A stretch of DNA of 6,537 bases from Armatimonadota bacterium (GTDB taxonomy: Bacteria; Armatimonadota; DTGP01; JAHWJO01). The stretch lies in the NCBI GenBank assembly GCA_019348365.1, contig JAHWJO010000276.1, forward strand, positions 1 through 6,537. Reading direction: 5' to 3'. Positions 5,476 through 6,537 of the stretch are shown here, one piece after another. The notes under the pieces are model-generated. The model saw only the letters and a list, made by a program, of their open reading frames with translations. It ran no database searches and was not told the origin of the DNA. The translations under genes and the position numbers were made by a program. How positions within the stretch are numbered: position 1 is the first letter of the stretch; every line of letters begins with the position of its first letter.

Positions 5476-5882
5476 CACAGGCTGTAGATCTTATCCCCGC
5501 CGTCATCGCCACCGTAACCCGAATCAAGGACGCGCTTGACAAACGCGATCAACTGCTGCGGGTTGAACGGCTTCGTCAGGTAGCAGTGGACCCCGGAGGC
5601 GTAGCCCCGGAACACGTCGGCATCCTGGGCTTTCGCCGTCAGCATGATGAACGGGATGTTGCGGGTGCCGGGATCGGATTTGAGATCCTGAAGCACCTGG
5701 AAGCCGTCCTTGCGGGGCATCATCACGTCGCAGACGATCACGTCCGGATGCTCCGTCTTCACCTTTTCCAGCGCCTGAACCCCGTCGTACGCCGTCACGA
5801 CATGATACCCGCTGCGCTCCAGGTTCACCTGAATGAGCTTCACGATATGAACCTGATCATCCACCGCCAGAACTTTCGCCAT
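5475..5882 (-). CDS. Receiver-only response regulator (CheY-like), second copy
   Basis: A 135-residue stand-alone receiver domain (about 1-120) with a short glycine/aspartate-rich tail ending GDKIYSL. Key residues are D8-D9, phospho-acceptor D52 in CDVMMPRKDG, T82 and K104 in YLTKPFNP. It differs from the first receiver at about 18 of the first 120 residues, so the two are recent tandem duplicates. Just before YLTKPF it has His99-Cys100 where the first copy has Asp-Ala, a change beside the active-site lysine. The ATG at 5882 is chosen because AGGAG lies six bases upstream and the protein then aligns end to end with its neighbour; the frame stays open upstream to 5975 but without similarity. 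It lies 126 bases after the first receiver and overlaps the third. Confidence 0.95.
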   Translation of the reverse strand: MAKVLAVDDQVHIVKLIQVNLERSGYHVVTAYDGVQALEKVKTEHPDVIVCDVMMPRKDGFQVLQDLKSDPGTRNIPFIMLTAKAQDADVFRGYASGVHCYLTKPFNPQQLIAFVKRVLDSGYGGDDGGDKIYSL

Positions 5883-5888
5883 GACTCT

Positions 5889-5893
5889 CTCCT
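5889..5893 (-). promoter_or_regulatory. Ribosome binding site of the second receiver gene
   Basis: AGGAG on the minus strand, six bases before the ATG at 5882. It decides this start over the upstream in-frame candidate at 5975. Confidence 0.8.
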
Positions 5894-5984
5894 GTTCTAC
5901 GGCACGGGCCGTTACAGGTAGGACCGATTCAGGGGACCATATTGTTCCAGGCGAGTTGTCGGCAGTTGCGGTCACCCGCAGCAG

Positions 5985-6010
5985 AGCAGGCGCAGCCCGC
6001 AGCCCCTGCT
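5985..6010 (-). repeat. GC-rich imperfect hairpin between the first two receiver genes
   Basis: AGCAGG and CCTGCT pair as six base pairs, followed after one mismatch by two more pairs. The stem overlaps the TAG stop of the first receiver. No T-run follows, so it is not a standard terminator; it could lower read-through or protect the upstream message end. The segment also contains CGCAGCC twice in tandem (5991-6004). Confidence 0.4.
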
Positions 6011-6422
6011 ACAGCTTATAGACTTTATCGCCTTCGCTGTCGCCGCCCATGCCTTTGGAAGCATCCAGGACGCGCTTAACGAAGGCCAGCAGCTCCTGCG
6101 GGTTGAACGGCTTGGTCAGGTAAGCGTCCACCCCCGAGGCCCATCCCCGGAACACGTCGGCGTCCTGCGCCTTGGCGGTCAGCATGATGAACGGGATGTC
6201 GCGGGTGCCCGGATCGGATTTGACCTCGCGCAGCACTTCAAAGCCGTCCTTGCGGGGCATCATCACGTCACAGACGATCAGATCCGGGTTCTCTTCTTTC
6301 ACCTTCTCAAGCGCTTGCTCGCCATCGTAAGCGGTGACCACCTGGTATCCGTTGCGCTCCAGGTTCACCTGGATCAAGCGGACGATGTGGACCTGGTCGT
6401 CAACGGCCAATACTTTCGGCAT
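6009..6422 (-). CDS. Receiver-only response regulator (CheY-like), first copy
   Basis: A 137-residue protein made of a single receiver domain (about 1-120) plus a glycine-rich tail ending GDKVYKL. The acidic pocket D8-D9, phospho-acceptor D52 in CDVMMPRKDG, switch residue T82 and K104 in YLTKPFNP are all present, so it should be phosphorylatable. No DNA-binding or enzymatic output domain follows, so it probably signals by protein contact, as CheY or Spo0F do. No kinase gene is in view. The ATG at 6422 has AGGAGG six bases upstream. It is the first gene of the receiver cluster in the window, and the 115 bases before it carry several small repeats that may be regulatory. Confidence 0.96.
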   Translation of the reverse strand: MPKVLAVDDQVHIVRLIQVNLERNGYQVVTAYDGEQALEKVKEENPDLIVCDVMMPRKDGFEVLREVKSDPGTRDIPFIMLTAKAQDADVFRGWASGVDAYLTKPFNPQELLAFVKRVLDASKGMGGDSEGDKVYKL

Positions 6423-6429
6423 TCAGGGC

Positions 6430-6445
6430 CTCCTGTACTCCTGTA
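6430..6445 (-). repeat. Tandem duplication that doubles the ribosome binding site
   Basis: On the minus strand TACAGGAG occurs twice back to back. The copy nearer the gene contributes to AGGAGG (6429-6434), six bases from the ATG at 6422; the other places a second AGGAG at 6438-6442, 15 bases away. The nearer copy is well placed for initiation; the farther one is probably not used directly. Confidence 0.7.
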
Positions 6446-6466
6446 TAAGATCGTTTCCGTGGGTCT

Positions 6467-6484
6467 GTTCGTATAATTCGTATA
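6467..6484 (-). promoter_or_regulatory. AT-rich tandem nine-base repeat, possible -10 region of the receiver cluster
   Basis: GTTCGTATA (6467-6475) and ATTCGTATA (6476-6484) are adjacent and differ at one base. On the minus strand each gives a TATACGAA element resembling a -10 box, 45-60 bases before the start codon. No good -35 box is visible at the right distance, so an activator-dependent or alternative-sigma promoter is possible, or none. Confidence 0.35.
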
Positions 6485-6501
6485 GTAGGAAGTCCGTACC
6501 G

Positions 6502-6525
6502 TTCCCGCCAGTATGGGAGCGGGAA
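6502..6525. repeat. Inverted repeat upstream of the receiver cluster
   Basis: TTCCCGC (6502-6508) and GCGGGAA (6519-6525) form a perfect seven-base inverted repeat with a 10-base spacer, just upstream of the AT-rich repeat. It could be a regulator site or the stem of a hairpin ending an upstream transcript, but no T-run follows. Confidence 0.5.
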
Positions 6526-6537
6526 GATGCGTTCTTC

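Noticed and set aside
5475..5975. 31-residue N-terminal extension of the second receiver
   Set aside because: The extension has no counterpart in the first receiver, and AGGAG six bases before the ATG at 5882 clearly marks the start.
1..6537. tRNA, rRNA, CRISPR, insertion sequence or phage features
   Set aside because: I saw no TTCRA-type T-loop, no regular spacer array, no transposase-like protein and no terminal inverted repeats with target duplications.

Overview
This is a bacterial chromosome segment. Every convincing gene lies on the minus strand, so transcription runs from high to low coordinates. The base composition is GC-rich, and clear AGGAG-type ribosome binding sites precede several genes. 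The content is housekeeping and signalling: rho, a purine-salvage phosphoribosyltransferase, a DUF151 nuclease, a UPF0182 membrane protein and three CheY-like receivers. I see no phage, transposon, CRISPR or toxin genes. The lineage cannot be fixed from this window. A non-proteobacterial, Terrabacteria-type organism (for example Armatimonadota or Chloroflexota) is my best guess, with low confidence.

Layout in the direction of transcription. (1) 6537-5071: an upstream region with short tandem and inverted repeats, then three receiver-only response regulators. The first two are close paralogues, differing at about 18 of the first 120 residues. The third is divergent, and its start overlaps the stop of the second. 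(2) 4892-4650: a small protein with one membrane helix and a well-formed coiled coil. (3) 4649-3864: about 790 bases with no gene I can support. It holds a good sigma70-type promoter (TTGACA, 17 bases, TACGAT) pointing toward hpt, so hpt probably has a leader of nearly 480 bases. (4) 3863-3318: hpt. (5) 3317-2942: a 376-base leader ahead of rho with a cytosine-rich, guanine-poor stretch resembling a Rho-loading site. (6) 2941-1673: rho, complete. (7) 1672-1526: a spacer with heptad repeats. (8) 1525-857: a DUF151 bifunctional-nuclease-family protein. (9) 860-1: the N-terminal 286 residues of a UPF0182 protein, overlapping the nuclease gene by four bases and running off the window.

How the parts relate: the receivers lack output domains and no histidine kinase is visible, so their partners must be encoded elsewhere. 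The nuclease and UPF0182 genes are very probably co-translated. The rho leader suggests Rho-dependent autoregulation, as known in other bacteria. I found no clearly novel multi-gene system. The most worthwhile leads are the long promoter-driven leader before hpt, the rut-like rho leader, the recurring heptamer repeats in the spacers, and the receiver trio with its shared C-terminal tail.
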